35,834 nt of DNA, from contig CAMWQB010000014.1 of assembly GCA_947176295.1 (NCBI GenBank), positions 1 through 35,834 on the forward strand. Reading direction: 5' to 3'. The DNA comes from an uncultured Porphyromonadaceae bacterium (GTDB lineage Bacteria; Bacteroidota; Bacteroidia; Bacteroidales; Muribaculaceae). Position 1 is the stretch's first letter, and each line of letters starts with the position of its first letter. Shown here one piece after another: positions 19,154 to 28,200 of this stretch. A model generated the notes under the pieces. That model had not been told where the DNA came from. It did no database searches and was given only the letters and a program-made list of their open reading frames with translations. The translations under genes and the position numbers were made by a program.

Positions 19154-19927
19154 GTGCTGACCTTCGGAATCAAAGATATAATAGACATTCTGCTTTTTGC
19201 AGTGCTCCTGTACTATGTCTATCGCCTGATGAAAGAATCGGGCACAATCAATATTTTTTATGGCGTGCTGGCCTTTGTCGTGGTGTGGGTGGTTGCTTCC
19301 GAAATCTTCGGCATGCGCCTCATTGGCACGATACTCGACAAATTCATGAGTATTGGGCTGCTTATTCTTGTAATTCTATTTCAGGATCAGATAAAACGAT
19401 TTCTGGTAGAACTCGGGTCGAACAGACGCTGGCGCTTTCTGGCAAACATTTTCCACCGACATAAGGACGACTACGAAAGCGATGCTCACAAATGGGTGCT
19501 CCCTATTGTCTATGCCTGCATGAGCATGAGCAAGAGCAAGACAGGTGCGTTGTTAGTAATCGAGCAGACCGTGCCTCTTGACAACTATGCCAAGAGCGGC
19601 GACATAATCGATGCAAACATAAACATGCGTCTGATAGAGAACATTTTCTTTAAAAACTCGCCTTTGCATGACGGCGCTATGATCATCGCCCATAACAGGA
19701 TTGAAGCCGCCGGCTGCATCTTGCCCGTGAGCCACGATTCGGACGTGCCCCGCTCTCTGGGTTTGCGCCACCGCTCGGCTTTAGGTATTGCCCAGGCCAC
19801 CGATGCCGTGGCAATCGTTGTTTCTGAGGAAACAGGCAACATATCGATGGCACACCGCGGAAAACTCGCAACACGACTGAGCACGACCGAACTCGAGAAT
19901 CGCCTGAATGCCATAAGCATGCAATAA
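19154..19927 (+). CDS. cdaA: Diadenylate cyclase CdaA (c-di-AMP synthase)
   Basis: 257 aa; N-terminal TM region, DisA_N motifs PLHDGAMII and RHRSALGIAQATDAVAIVVSEETG; GTG start. Confidence 0.93.
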   Translation: MLTFGIKDIIDILLFAVLLYYVYRLMKESGTINIFYGVLAFVVVWVVASEIFGMRLIGTILDKFMSIGLLILVILFQDQIKRFLVELGSNRRWRFLANIFHRHKDDYESDAHKWVLPIVYACMSMSKSKTGALLVIEQTVPLDNYAKSGDIIDANINMRLIENIFFKNSPLHDGAMIIAHNRIEAAGCILPVSHDSDVPRSLGLRHRSALGIAQATDAVAIVVSEETGNISMAHRGKLATRLSTTELENRLNAISMQ

Positions 19928-19957
19928 GTCGGGGGGCGAATCCGTTATCAGTAGGAG

Positions 19958-21934
19958 ATGAATACACGAACTATTGCGGGCGCACTTCTCGCCCTTGCCA
20001 TATTGGCGCCGTCAGGCGCATGCCGGGGGCCTAAACTGGCCACGGCCAACGAGCAGCTTGAACGCGGCGAATATAACGACGCGGCCAAGACTTATCGCAA
20101 AATCTATAACAAGCTCACGAAGAAAGAAGAGCGTGAGCTCCGAGGTGAAGTTGCCTATAAAATGGGCCTGTGCCACATGGAGCTGAACCAGTTTGCACGT
20201 GCGGCGGCCGCCTTCCAGAATGCGCGTCGCTATGGCTACGGCGATTCTACTATAAGCTTTCAGATAGCCCGGATGCTCCATGCCGACGGGAAATATGCCC
20301 CGGCGGTGAAGGAGTATGAGGAGTTTCTCTCACACAAGCCTGACGACGAGCTTGCCCTGACCGGCCTCGCCGGTGCACGTATGGCTCTTGACAAAAAAGG
20401 GCAGACACGATATGAAGTGCGCCAGGCGCGTCTCTTCAATTCCCGTCGGGCCGATTTCTCTCCTGTTTATCTCGACAAGAGCCTCGACCAGCTTTACTTT
20501 ACTACAACGAACGAAAAAGCTACCGGCACCCGGCATTCTGAAATTACAGGAATGAAGAAGGCCGACATCTGGTTTGCTACAAAAGATGAAAAAGGCCAGT
20601 GGAAACGGCCTGAGCCGGTGGAGGGAGAGCTTAATTCCGACGCTGAGGAAGGCATAGTTGCCTTCTCGCCTGACGGCTCGACAATGTACCTCACCAAGGC
20701 TCGTCGTGAGCCAAATTCAAACACAGGCGTGGAAATATACACCTCGCAGCGCTCCGACGCCAAGTGGAGCGCTCCCGTGAAATTCGACATCACCTCAGAT
20801 ACGCTTTCGAATTACGGACATCCGGCAGTTTCGCCCAACGGGCAGTGGCTCGTTTTCTCGAGCGATCTTCCCGGTGGCCACGGCGGCAGGGACCTCTGGC
20901 GAATAAGTCTGACGGACCGTGTGGGCTCGCTTGAAAATCTCGGCGAATGGATAAATACTCCCGGAGATGAGGTGTTCCCGACATTCCGCAGTGATTCCAT
21001 CCTGTATTTTGCTTCTGACGGACATCCCGGCTACGGCGGCCTCGACATATTCCGTGCCGAACTCACTCCTTCGGGGGGCTGGACTGTCGTGAACATGGGC
21101 TCGCCTGTAAACTCGGCAGCGGATGATTTCGGAATTACGTTCGGCGAAGGCGAAAGCGGCTTCTTCAGCTCCAATCGTGGCGACGGAAGAGGTTACGACC
21201 ACATATATTCTTTCGAATTACCTGAACTTAAAATACTTATCAGCGGCTGGGTGCTCGATAAGGACGAAGAACCTGTGCCCGGGGCCGTTATTCGAATCGT
21301 CGGCAATGACGGCTCGAATCAGAAACAGGTTGCTCGCGACGACGGGTCCTTCTCCTTTCCGCTCGATCGTGGAGTAAGCTATGTAATGATGGCCGGAGCC
21401 AAGGGTTACCTGAACCAGAAGCAGGAGTTCACGAGCGACATAGCCGAGGAAGATGCGGAATATGGTGTAGACTTTATCCTTGCCTCCATCAACAAGCCTG
21501 TGGTGGTAGACAATATTTTCTATGATTTCGACAAGGCGACCCTGCGCCCTGAATCAAAGACTGCTCTCGATGAATTGGCGCAAGTGCTCCGGGAGAATCC
21601 GAATGTAACTATCGAAATGGCCTCGCATACCGACCGCAAGGGCACGGATGAATATAACATTGACTTGTCGTCGCGACGTGCACAATCCGTAATCGATTAC
21701 CTCATCAGTGTCGGAATTCCTGCTCAGCGCCTTCAAAGCCAGGGCTACGGCGAATCGCGTCCGAAGATAATAACAAAGAAGCTTGCGCGGGAATATCCTC
21801 AATTTAAGGAAGGAGATGTCCTTACCGAGGAATTTATTCTTGCTCTTCCCGAAGAAAGCGACCGCGAAGCGGCCGATCAGATCAACCGCCGAACCGAATT
21901 TCAAGTGCTGAGTATCGACTATCAGATGTTCTGA
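19958..21934 (+). CDS. OmpA-family protein with TPR, PD40 beta-propeller and carboxypeptidase-regulatory-like domains (PorE-like)
   Basis: 658 aa; N-terminal signal/Cys, TPR segment, PD40 repeats (IVAFSPDGSTMYLTKARRE, PAVSPNGQWLVFSSDLPGGHGGRDLW, SILYFASDGHPGYGGLDIF), CRD-like ISGWVLDKDEEPVPGAVIRI, OmpA_C SHTDRKGTDEYNIDLSSRRAQSV. Confidence 0.9.
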   Translation: MNTRTIAGALLALAILAPSGACRGPKLATANEQLERGEYNDAAKTYRKIYNKLTKKEERELRGEVAYKMGLCHMELNQFARAAAAFQNARRYGYGDSTISFQIARMLHADGKYAPAVKEYEEFLSHKPDDELALTGLAGARMALDKKGQTRYEVRQARLFNSRRADFSPVYLDKSLDQLYFTTTNEKATGTRHSEITGMKKADIWFATKDEKGQWKRPEPVEGELNSDAEEGIVAFSPDGSTMYLTKARREPNSNTGVEIYTSQRSDAKWSAPVKFDITSDTLSNYGHPAVSPNGQWLVFSSDLPGGHGGRDLWRISLTDRVGSLENLGEWINTPGDEVFPTFRSDSILYFASDGHPGYGGLDIFRAELTPSGGWTVVNMGSPVNSAADDFGITFGEGESGFFSSNRGDGRGYDHIYSFELPELKILISGWVLDKDEEPVPGAVIRIVGNDGSNQKQVARDDGSFSFPLDRGVSYVMMAGAKGYLNQKQEFTSDIAEEDAEYGVDFILASINKPVVVDNIFYDFDKATLRPESKTALDELAQVLRENPNVTIEMASHTDRKGTDEYNIDLSSRRAQSVIDYLISVGIPAQRLQSQGYGESRPKIITKKLAREYPQFKEGDVLTEEFILALPEESDREAADQINRRTEFQVLSIDYQMF

Positions 21935-21942
21935 CTTCTAAT

Positions 21943-22809
21943 ATGAAATTCCGCACGCCTGTCGAAATAGAAGTATCCAAGGATATTCGCCTATCTCACA
22001 GCACGCCTTTGCTGTTGATAGGCTCATGTTTCTCCGATAATATCGCGTCGAGGCTTATTCGCGACGGGTTTGAACCGATTGCAAATCCGGGAGGCGCGCT
22101 CTACAATCCCGCCTCAATTGCCGGTATAATGAGGCGAGCCCTGCACGGAGATTATTTCAAGGAGAGCGAACTTGTGAATGGCCCAAGGGGATATCATCTC
22201 CCGGCGCTCTCAACTACGTTCAGCGGGCCTGATCCGGCAAAGATTATCGCAGACGCAAACCGAGTGCTCAAACTTGTGGGCGACATACTGCGGCCTGAAG
22301 GAGTATGTTTTATCACTCTTGGCACAGCTTTCGTTTTTGAACGGATAGAAACCGGTGAAATCGTGGGGAATTGCCATAAGCTTCCGGGATACCTTTTCAA
22401 TCGCAGACGATTGAGTGTTGAAGAGTGTACAGCATTTCTGCGACCTGTTGTGGAAGAACTTGCGGCAAGAGGCGTTAATTGTGTGCTTACTGTCAGCCCC
22501 GTACGCCATACCGCCGACACCCTTCATGGCAATACACTGAGCAAGGCAACCCTTCATCTCGCCTGCGACAAACTGTGTGAGGAATTTTCCGACACAGTAA
22601 GCTATTTTCCTGCATTCGAGGCTATTATCGATGACCTGAGGGACTATCGCTTTACGGCTCCCGACATGAAGCATCCCACAGAACAGGCCGCTGATTACGT
22701 CTACGATCTTTTCCGCCAATGCTATTTTTCCGAAGAGACCGAACGCATTGCCACCGAGGCCCGTAAAAACCATGCACGCGAGGCTCATCGTCCCATACTT
22801 GAAAACTGA
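21943..22809 (+). CDS. GSCFA domain-containing protein
   Basis: 288 aa; LLIGSCFSDNIASRLIRDGFEPIANPGGALYNPASI, ITLGTAFVFE, LTVSPVRH. Confidence 0.9.
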   Translation: MKFRTPVEIEVSKDIRLSHSTPLLLIGSCFSDNIASRLIRDGFEPIANPGGALYNPASIAGIMRRALHGDYFKESELVNGPRGYHLPALSTTFSGPDPAKIIADANRVLKLVGDILRPEGVCFITLGTAFVFERIETGEIVGNCHKLPGYLFNRRRLSVEECTAFLRPVVEELAARGVNCVLTVSPVRHTADTLHGNTLSKATLHLACDKLCEEFSDTVSYFPAFEAIIDDLRDYRFTAPDMKHPTEQAADYVYDLFRQCYFSEETERIATEARKNHAREAHRPILEN

Positions 22810-22813
22810 ATTC

Positions 22814-25150
22814 ATGCAAAAATATCTCCACACCGACAGCCGCTCGGTATTTTCGCCGGCAGAAACAATTTTCGTGGCTCTGCATACGGGTCTTGCTGAC
22901 GGACACAAATTTATTCCCGAACTATACGAGCGAGGAGTACGAGAATTTATAGTTGAAGAAGGATTTGACACCGCCCCCTACCCTGACGCCAAATTTCATG
23001 TAGTCGGCGATTCCCTTACGGCTCTCCGCGACCTTGCCGCTGAAAGACTTTCCGCCGATCCCCAGACTGCCCAGATAGTGATTACAGGCTCTCGCGGGAA
23101 GACCACCGTAAAAGAACTTATTTACCGCACTTTGATGCTCGATGGTTATGAAGTGGCCCGAAGCCCTCGCAGCTGGAACTCCAGAATTGGCGTCCCGGCA
23201 GGAATATACGAAAATATGGGGGAGATAAGCTCCGGAATACTAATTACTGAAATAGGCATCGACGGCCCGGGACAGGCGGAATATTACAAGCCTCTCCTTC
23301 GGCCACTCGTGGGAATACTTACCCCGGTCAATGAAGAGCACGATGCAAGCTTTCCCGGTGGCCATGAGGCGAAAATAAGAGAAAAGCTGAACTTGCTCAA
23401 AGGCGCCGAGACAATAATTTACGACGACAGCGACCCCGCTGTGGCTCCTTTGCTTGCCGAAATGCTGCCGGATAGTAAGGCAATAGCCGTAAGTGGAATT
23501 AAGGCGCTTGCCACTACGGCAGTCGACGTAATCAGCGGACAACTCGGGTGTGCCACATGTGCAGGAAAAGTTGAGCAGATGTCATTCGTAAGTACTCGTA
23601 TAGATGTGGAGAACGTGGCATCCGACAGTGTTCTTATACGCGATAATTTCACACATGATGTTCGCTCGCTTCGAGACGCCCTTGACTTCATGCGGAGACG
23701 GTATACACCACATCGACGGAATACACTTATCATCAGCGACTTCGAGCACCATCCCAGGGCATCTGCATCAGAAATTAAGGAGATGTACGCCGAGGCGGGA
23801 AAGTTGGTTCGTTCATTCGGAATTGACCGCGTGATAGCCATAGGCCCTGAAAGCTCGCGTCATCTGTCCATACTTGCGCCGGGAAAGGAATCTCTTGCGT
23901 TCAATTCGGTCGAGGAATTCCGGGACGCCGCCGAGCTCGGCGCACTGGATCGCGGGCAGCTTTTTCTGCTCAAAGCTTCTCCACGTTGGTCGCCGCAGGA
24001 GATAGCCCGGGTGATAGAGTGCCCGCGACATGACACCGCTCTCGAAGTGGACCTTGACGCCCTTGTACATAACTACAACTACTATCGCTCGCAGCTTCCC
24101 GAGGGCACTGGTATAGTGGCAATGGTGAAGGCATCGGCCTACGGTATGGGCTCGCTCGAGATAGCAAAGACCCTGCAGAGCGCGGGCGCCGCTTATCTTG
24201 CCGTTGCGGTGGTGGATGAAGGTGTTGCCTTGAGAGAGGCGGGCATTACGATGCCAATCATCATTCTCAATCCGATGACAAACAAATACGACGTGCTGTT
24301 CCGTGAGCATCTCGAACCCACGGTTTTTTCCGTCGAGGAGCTACGCCGGCTACTCCGCGAAGCACGCCGAGCCGGGGTAAAACAGGCATCCGTCCATATT
24401 AAACTTGACACGGGGATGCACCGTCTGGGCTTTACTCCCGAACAACTCCCCGAACTTGTTGCTGCACTTGAGGAGGCTGGCGATCTTGTTCGTGTACGGT
24501 CGATATTCTCGCACCTCGCCACGGCCGATTGCCTGGATATGGATGCCTATACGCAAAGTCAGCTTGATGCTTATGAAAGCATGAGCACAGAATTGCTGCG
24601 ACACATTCCATATGCCCGCGACGTAAAGCGTCATCTCCTCAATACGGCCGGAATCGAAAGATACGGCCACACGGCTTCGGCTTACGATATGGCACGCCTC
24701 GGTCTGGGTCTTTACGGGCTTTCGCCCGTGCCCGAACTTCCAAGCGGACGAATTCTTAAACCTGTAGCACGGCTCGTGTCTACGGTCATTTCACTAAAAA
24801 AATGGCCTGCGGGCACACCGATAGGCTATGGTTGCCGAGGCGTTACGTCTCGTCCGTCCTTAATAGCGACCGTGCCTATCGGATATGCAGACGGGCTTAA
24901 TCGTCATTTCGGCCGAGGAGGTGCAAAATTCATTGTGCGCGGCACGGAGTGTCCTACAATTGGAAACATCTGCATGGATCTCTGTATGGTGGACGTTACC
25001 GATGCGCCGGATGTGTGTGTTGGCGATGAAGTGGAAATCTTCGGACCGTCGGCACCGGTGGAACGGTTGGCTGAGAAACTCGAGACTATTCCATACGAAA
25101 TCCTGACGTCCGTATCACCTCGCGTCCATCGCGCATATCTGAAGCACTGA
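22814..25150 (+). CDS. Bifunctional UDP-N-acetylmuramoyl-tripeptide:D-Ala-D-Ala ligase / alanine racemase (MurF-Alr fusion)
   Basis: MurF-like N half (ITGSRGKTTVKELI, SPRSWNSRIGVP) and Alr C half (VAMVKASAYGMGSLEIA, SHLATAD, RLGLGLYG, VPIGYADGLNR). ORF track starts at 22748; ATG 22814 (MQKYLHTDSRSVFSPAETIFVAL) just after the GSCFA stop is preferred. Confidence 0.93.
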   Translation: MQKYLHTDSRSVFSPAETIFVALHTGLADGHKFIPELYERGVREFIVEEGFDTAPYPDAKFHVVGDSLTALRDLAAERLSADPQTAQIVITGSRGKTTVKELIYRTLMLDGYEVARSPRSWNSRIGVPAGIYENMGEISSGILITEIGIDGPGQAEYYKPLLRPLVGILTPVNEEHDASFPGGHEAKIREKLNLLKGAETIIYDDSDPAVAPLLAEMLPDSKAIAVSGIKALATTAVDVISGQLGCATCAGKVEQMSFVSTRIDVENVASDSVLIRDNFTHDVRSLRDALDFMRRRYTPHRRNTLIISDFEHHPRASASEIKEMYAEAGKLVRSFGIDRVIAIGPESSRHLSILAPGKESLAFNSVEEFRDAAELGALDRGQLFLLKASPRWSPQEIARVIECPRHDTALEVDLDALVHNYNYYRSQLPEGTGIVAMVKASAYGMGSLEIAKTLQSAGAAYLAVAVVDEGVALREAGITMPIIILNPMTNKYDVLFREHLEPTVFSVEELRRLLREARRAGVKQASVHIKLDTGMHRLGFTPEQLPELVAALEEAGDLVRVRSIFSHLATADCLDMDAYTQSQLDAYESMSTELLRHIPYARDVKRHLLNTAGIERYGHTASAYDMARLGLGLYGLSPVPELPSGRILKPVARLVSTVISLKKWPAGTPIGYGCRGVTSRPSLIATVPIGYADGLNRHFGRGGAKFIVRGTECPTIGNICMDLCMVDVTDAPDVCVGDEVEIFGPSAPVERLAEKLETIPYEILTSVSPRVHRAYLKH

Positions 25151-26100
25151 TGAGCAAGCAAACACAGCTCTCTGAGGCCGTAAAAGGCCGCTTTGCGCCT
25201 TCGCCATCGGGACGCATGCACCTGGGAAATATCTACACGGCGCTGTTGTCGTGGCTATCCGCGAAAAGCAAAGGCGGCACATGGCTACTCAGAATCGAGG
25301 ACCTGGACCCGCAAAGATCTAAAAAGGAATTTGCAGAGCTTATCGAAGACGACCTGCACTGGCTCGGTCTGATTCCGGATGAGGGCGGTTTGTCCGGAAC
25401 GGTTTCTGCCGGACCGTACAGCCAAAGCCTGAGAGGCGAAATATATAATAGCTACTACCGCCAATTACTCGCTTCCGGTCTTTGCTATGGCTGCAGATGC
25501 CGCAGGGCAGACATCATGGCCACCCAGGCGCCTCACCAGAGCGATGGTCGCATTGTGTATGCTGGCACATGCCGTCCGCAAGAGACACCGCCATTTGCAA
25601 CAGAAATCCCCGATGGGCTCGCGACACGCTTGTATGCCAAGAGTGAAGATATATTTTTTAATGATGGTATCTGCGGCCCGCAGTGTGTGAATCCCGCTGA
25701 ATTTTGTGGAGACTTCATTATCCGAAGGGCTGACGGCGCGTGGGCTTACCAGCTTGCTGTGGTTGTAGACGATGCTCTGATGGGAGTAACTGAAGTTGTG
25801 CGAGGCGATGATCTGCTTCTGTCCACCGCTCAGCAGATTTACCTGCAGCATCTTCTGGGCTTCCCTACCCCGGAGTATTATCATCTGCCTTTGGTAAGGA
25901 ATTCCGCCGGAATAAGGCTAAGCAAACGCGACAGCGCCATGAGCATGGAGTATTTGCGTGAACATCATACGCCTGAAGAAGTGATTGGCATGGCTGCAGC
26001 GCGAGCCGGTCTGGTCGCCGACGGAAGAGCTTTAAGCGCCGGGGACCTGCTTGCGGAAATGGAAAACAAATCGGCCTCAAAGCTTGTTTTAAATGTATAA
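25150..26100 (+). CDS. gluQ: Glutamyl-Q tRNA(Asp) synthetase
   Basis: 316 aa; GRFAPSPSGRMHLGNIYTALLSWL, RIEDLDPQRS, zinc ligands CYGCRCRR..GTC, LAVVVDDALMGVTEVVRGDDLL, RLSKRD; shorter than GluRS. Confidence 0.88.
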   Translation: MSKQTQLSEAVKGRFAPSPSGRMHLGNIYTALLSWLSAKSKGGTWLLRIEDLDPQRSKKEFAELIEDDLHWLGLIPDEGGLSGTVSAGPYSQSLRGEIYNSYYRQLLASGLCYGCRCRRADIMATQAPHQSDGRIVYAGTCRPQETPPFATEIPDGLATRLYAKSEDIFFNDGICGPQCVNPAEFCGDFIIRRADGAWAYQLAVVVDDALMGVTEVVRGDDLLLSTAQQIYLQHLLGFPTPEYYHLPLVRNSAGIRLSKRDSAMSMEYLREHHTPEEVIGMAAARAGLVADGRALSAGDLLAEMENKSASKLVLNV

Positions 26101-26121
26101 AACCCCTAAAACTTATAAATT

Positions 26122-26286
26122 ATGCCTTGCAACAAGAAGAAATCTCAGGCCGAAGAGGTCGTTAAAGACGTGAAGATGTTTCCCGGGGCTGCAATTGACA
26201 GCGCCGACAAGGAAGAAGTTGACCGCAAGCTCGTGAAAGAACGGACAGCTACCCTGAATAATAATCCACGCAACGACGCAGAATAA
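26122..26286 (+). CDS. Small conserved-looking hypothetical protein (54 aa), absent from supplied ORF track
   Basis: ATG 26122 to TAA 26284-26286: MPCNKKKSQAEEVVKDVKMFPGAAIDSADKEEVDRKLVKERTATLNNNPRNDAE; 21 nt after gluQ and just before a terminator hairpin. Confidence 0.75.
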   Translation: MPCNKKKSQAEEVVKDVKMFPGAAIDSADKEEVDRKLVKERTATLNNNPRNDAE

Positions 26287-26307
26287 GAAAATTGAAAGAA
26301 AATTTGC

Positions 26308-26339
26308 ACGGATGCCTTTCTTACCGGATTGGCATCCGT
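26308..26339. terminator. Probable bidirectional terminator between convergent operons
   Basis: ACGGATGCC (26308-26316)/GGCATCCGT (26331-26339), then TTATTTTT on plus strand; T-rich (TTTTCTTTC) on the minus side; abuts the S41 stop at 26340. Confidence 0.75.
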
Positions 26340-27344
26340 TTATTTTTCAGCAAGGAGGGAAACTGCAAAATCGAGAATCGTATCTTTTCCCCTTAAAGCC
26401 TCGTCGGGGTCCATGTCCACACGGCATCCTTCGGAAGGCTCAACGCCCCACTCCGTGAGCTTCCCGGAGGGATCGTAGACGGGAGATGCTGAAAAGCGTA
26501 CACTCCATCCGCAGGGAAGGCTTGAGGAGAAGGGCATTCCGTCGCCGCCTCCTGTACGATCGCCGACTATTGTAACTCTCGGAAGGCTCTTCATTATGGC
26601 AACGAATTGATTCGCAGCACTGAAGGTGCTTCTGTTCGTCAGCACCACCACTTTCCTCAACCAACGTACGTGATTCTTTTCCGGCTCGTAATAGAAAGTG
26701 TACGGTTCTGAAAAATCGTTGTGTCCGGGCCCGGTCTTGTGGCATATTGCGCCGGCTGCTATAGGATCTTCAAGGAATCGGCTTACGAGCTGCTCGACAC
26801 GCGTAACGTCGCCGCCTCCATTGTTGCGTACATCAATAATTAATCCCGGGCACTCCTTGAGGTTTAAAAACATTGCATCAAGGAAAGATGCGCCCATCGA
26901 AGAAGCAAAGCTATCATATCTAACGTATCCAACATTCTGAGGAAGAACCTTGTAGCTCAGGCCTCCTCCGGTGGTATAGTCGAATTCGAGATAATGTTCC
27001 TGAATAAGACGCCAATCGAAATTTTGCGGATAGTCGCTCCACCATTTGCGATAATAGGACACAGCAAATGGAGAAGAAAGATTCACATGTCCGTCCTCAA
27101 GGCGATCAAGCATAGATGAACAGACATCGAAGAATTCCGATGCTTCCATATCGGGCTTGATCTGCGCACGGTATTCCTTCCCAATTGCATCCCAGTCAAG
27201 ACCTTTATAGTCGAAGAAACAATAGTGTTGGTCGAGAATAGTCCACAAAGCATTGAAGTTGCCTTCGATATCGTTATCCCAGGAAGGAATGCCATGGCAT
27301 GCCCCCATGATGGCCAAAAGTGCAAATGAAATAAGTTTCTTCAT
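26340..27344 (-). CDS. S41 family peptidase, predicted exported
   Basis: 334 aa; N-terminal signal with Cys (MKKLISFALLAIMGACHG), IDVRNNGGGDVTRVEQLVSRF, TNRSTFSAANQFVAIMKSLPRVTIVGDRTGGG. Confidence 0.88.
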   Translation of the reverse strand: MKKLISFALLAIMGACHGIPSWDNDIEGNFNALWTILDQHYCFFDYKGLDWDAIGKEYRAQIKPDMEASEFFDVCSSMLDRLEDGHVNLSSPFAVSYYRKWWSDYPQNFDWRLIQEHYLEFDYTTGGGLSYKVLPQNVGYVRYDSFASSMGASFLDAMFLNLKECPGLIIDVRNNGGGDVTRVEQLVSRFLEDPIAAGAICHKTGPGHNDFSEPYTFYYEPEKNHVRWLRKVVVLTNRSTFSAANQFVAIMKSLPRVTIVGDRTGGGDGMPFSSSLPCGWSVRFSASPVYDPSGKLTEWGVEPSEGCRVDMDPDEALRGKDTILDFAVSLLAEK

Positions 27345-28198
27345 CAGTAAGCGGATATGATTCTACGAGCCTCTGTCGTGCTGTGCGAGCCATTTACGGC
27401 CTGCCATTCCTGAGCGACGCCGAATATGAATGAGTGGCTCACCACGCGCGTTACGATGTCTGAAGCTTTCGACGAAAAGACCCGGGAGGCATAGCCTACA
27501 CGCAGGATTGTGGAATTGAAGCGCATGTCGGCCGTTATAGTATTGTCGATGCGAAAGAAATTCCCGGGCCATGCTCCGCGCACGAGGCCGCTCCGGTTTC
27601 CCAAATATATCTCATAATACAGTTCGCCATACGCAGGAGAAAAGAAAATGCCTGTAAGAGGCATGTCTACAAAGTAGCGGAATGCAAGCGGAAGTTTGCC
27701 TATCCGGATTGCATATCCCAGACCGGCACGTGGGCCAATGGTCCACGATGCTTTTGCGGCAGCTGGATTATTGCCGTTCCTTGAAAGATAGAATACACCC
27801 GCATCGGCTCGTGTAAAACCACCTGCATAGAGGGTGAGGCCTTTTGTCAGCAACCATTTGTGCATCATGGCCCAGTCGAGTTCAAGAGCCAGCCGCCATT
27901 CCACAACATTTCGAGCAGGTCGGGCCAAGGTTCGGTCGACATGCACTCTTCCACCGAGCTCCATGAGCCAGTTCTCCGGGTCGAAGCGCATTGCCTGTGC
28001 ACGACGATGCGACAGGCCCACGGTCCAGCCATCGTAATGCAGAGGCGAAAGATAAGTTTCGGCCACATGAGACGACCCGGCTTCGACCATATATGCCGAG
28101 TATATCGGGCGAACCGGATCTTCGCTCTTCTGCGCAGTCAGCGATAAGGAGCAAAGCAAACCGAGGCATACCGAAATTAAAGCGGAAATGCGACACAT
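27344..28198 (-). CDS. DUF3316 domain-containing protein
   Basis: 284 aa; signal peptide; YMVEAGSSHVAETYLSPLHYDGWTVGLSHRRAQAM and beta-rich C-terminus typical of DUF3316; ATGA overlap with the S41 gene. Confidence 0.75.
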   Translation of the reverse strand: MCRISALISVCLGLLCSLSLTAQKSEDPVRPIYSAYMVEAGSSHVAETYLSPLHYDGWTVGLSHRRAQAMRFDPENWLMELGGRVHVDRTLARPARNVVEWRLALELDWAMMHKWLLTKGLTLYAGGFTRADAGVFYLSRNGNNPAAAKASWTIGPRAGLGYAIRIGKLPLAFRYFVDMPLTGIFFSPAYGELYYEIYLGNRSGLVRGAWPGNFFRIDNTITADMRFNSTILRVGYASRVFSSKASDIVTRVVSHSFIFGVAQEWQAVNGSHSTTEARRIISAY

Positions 28199-28200
28199 AG

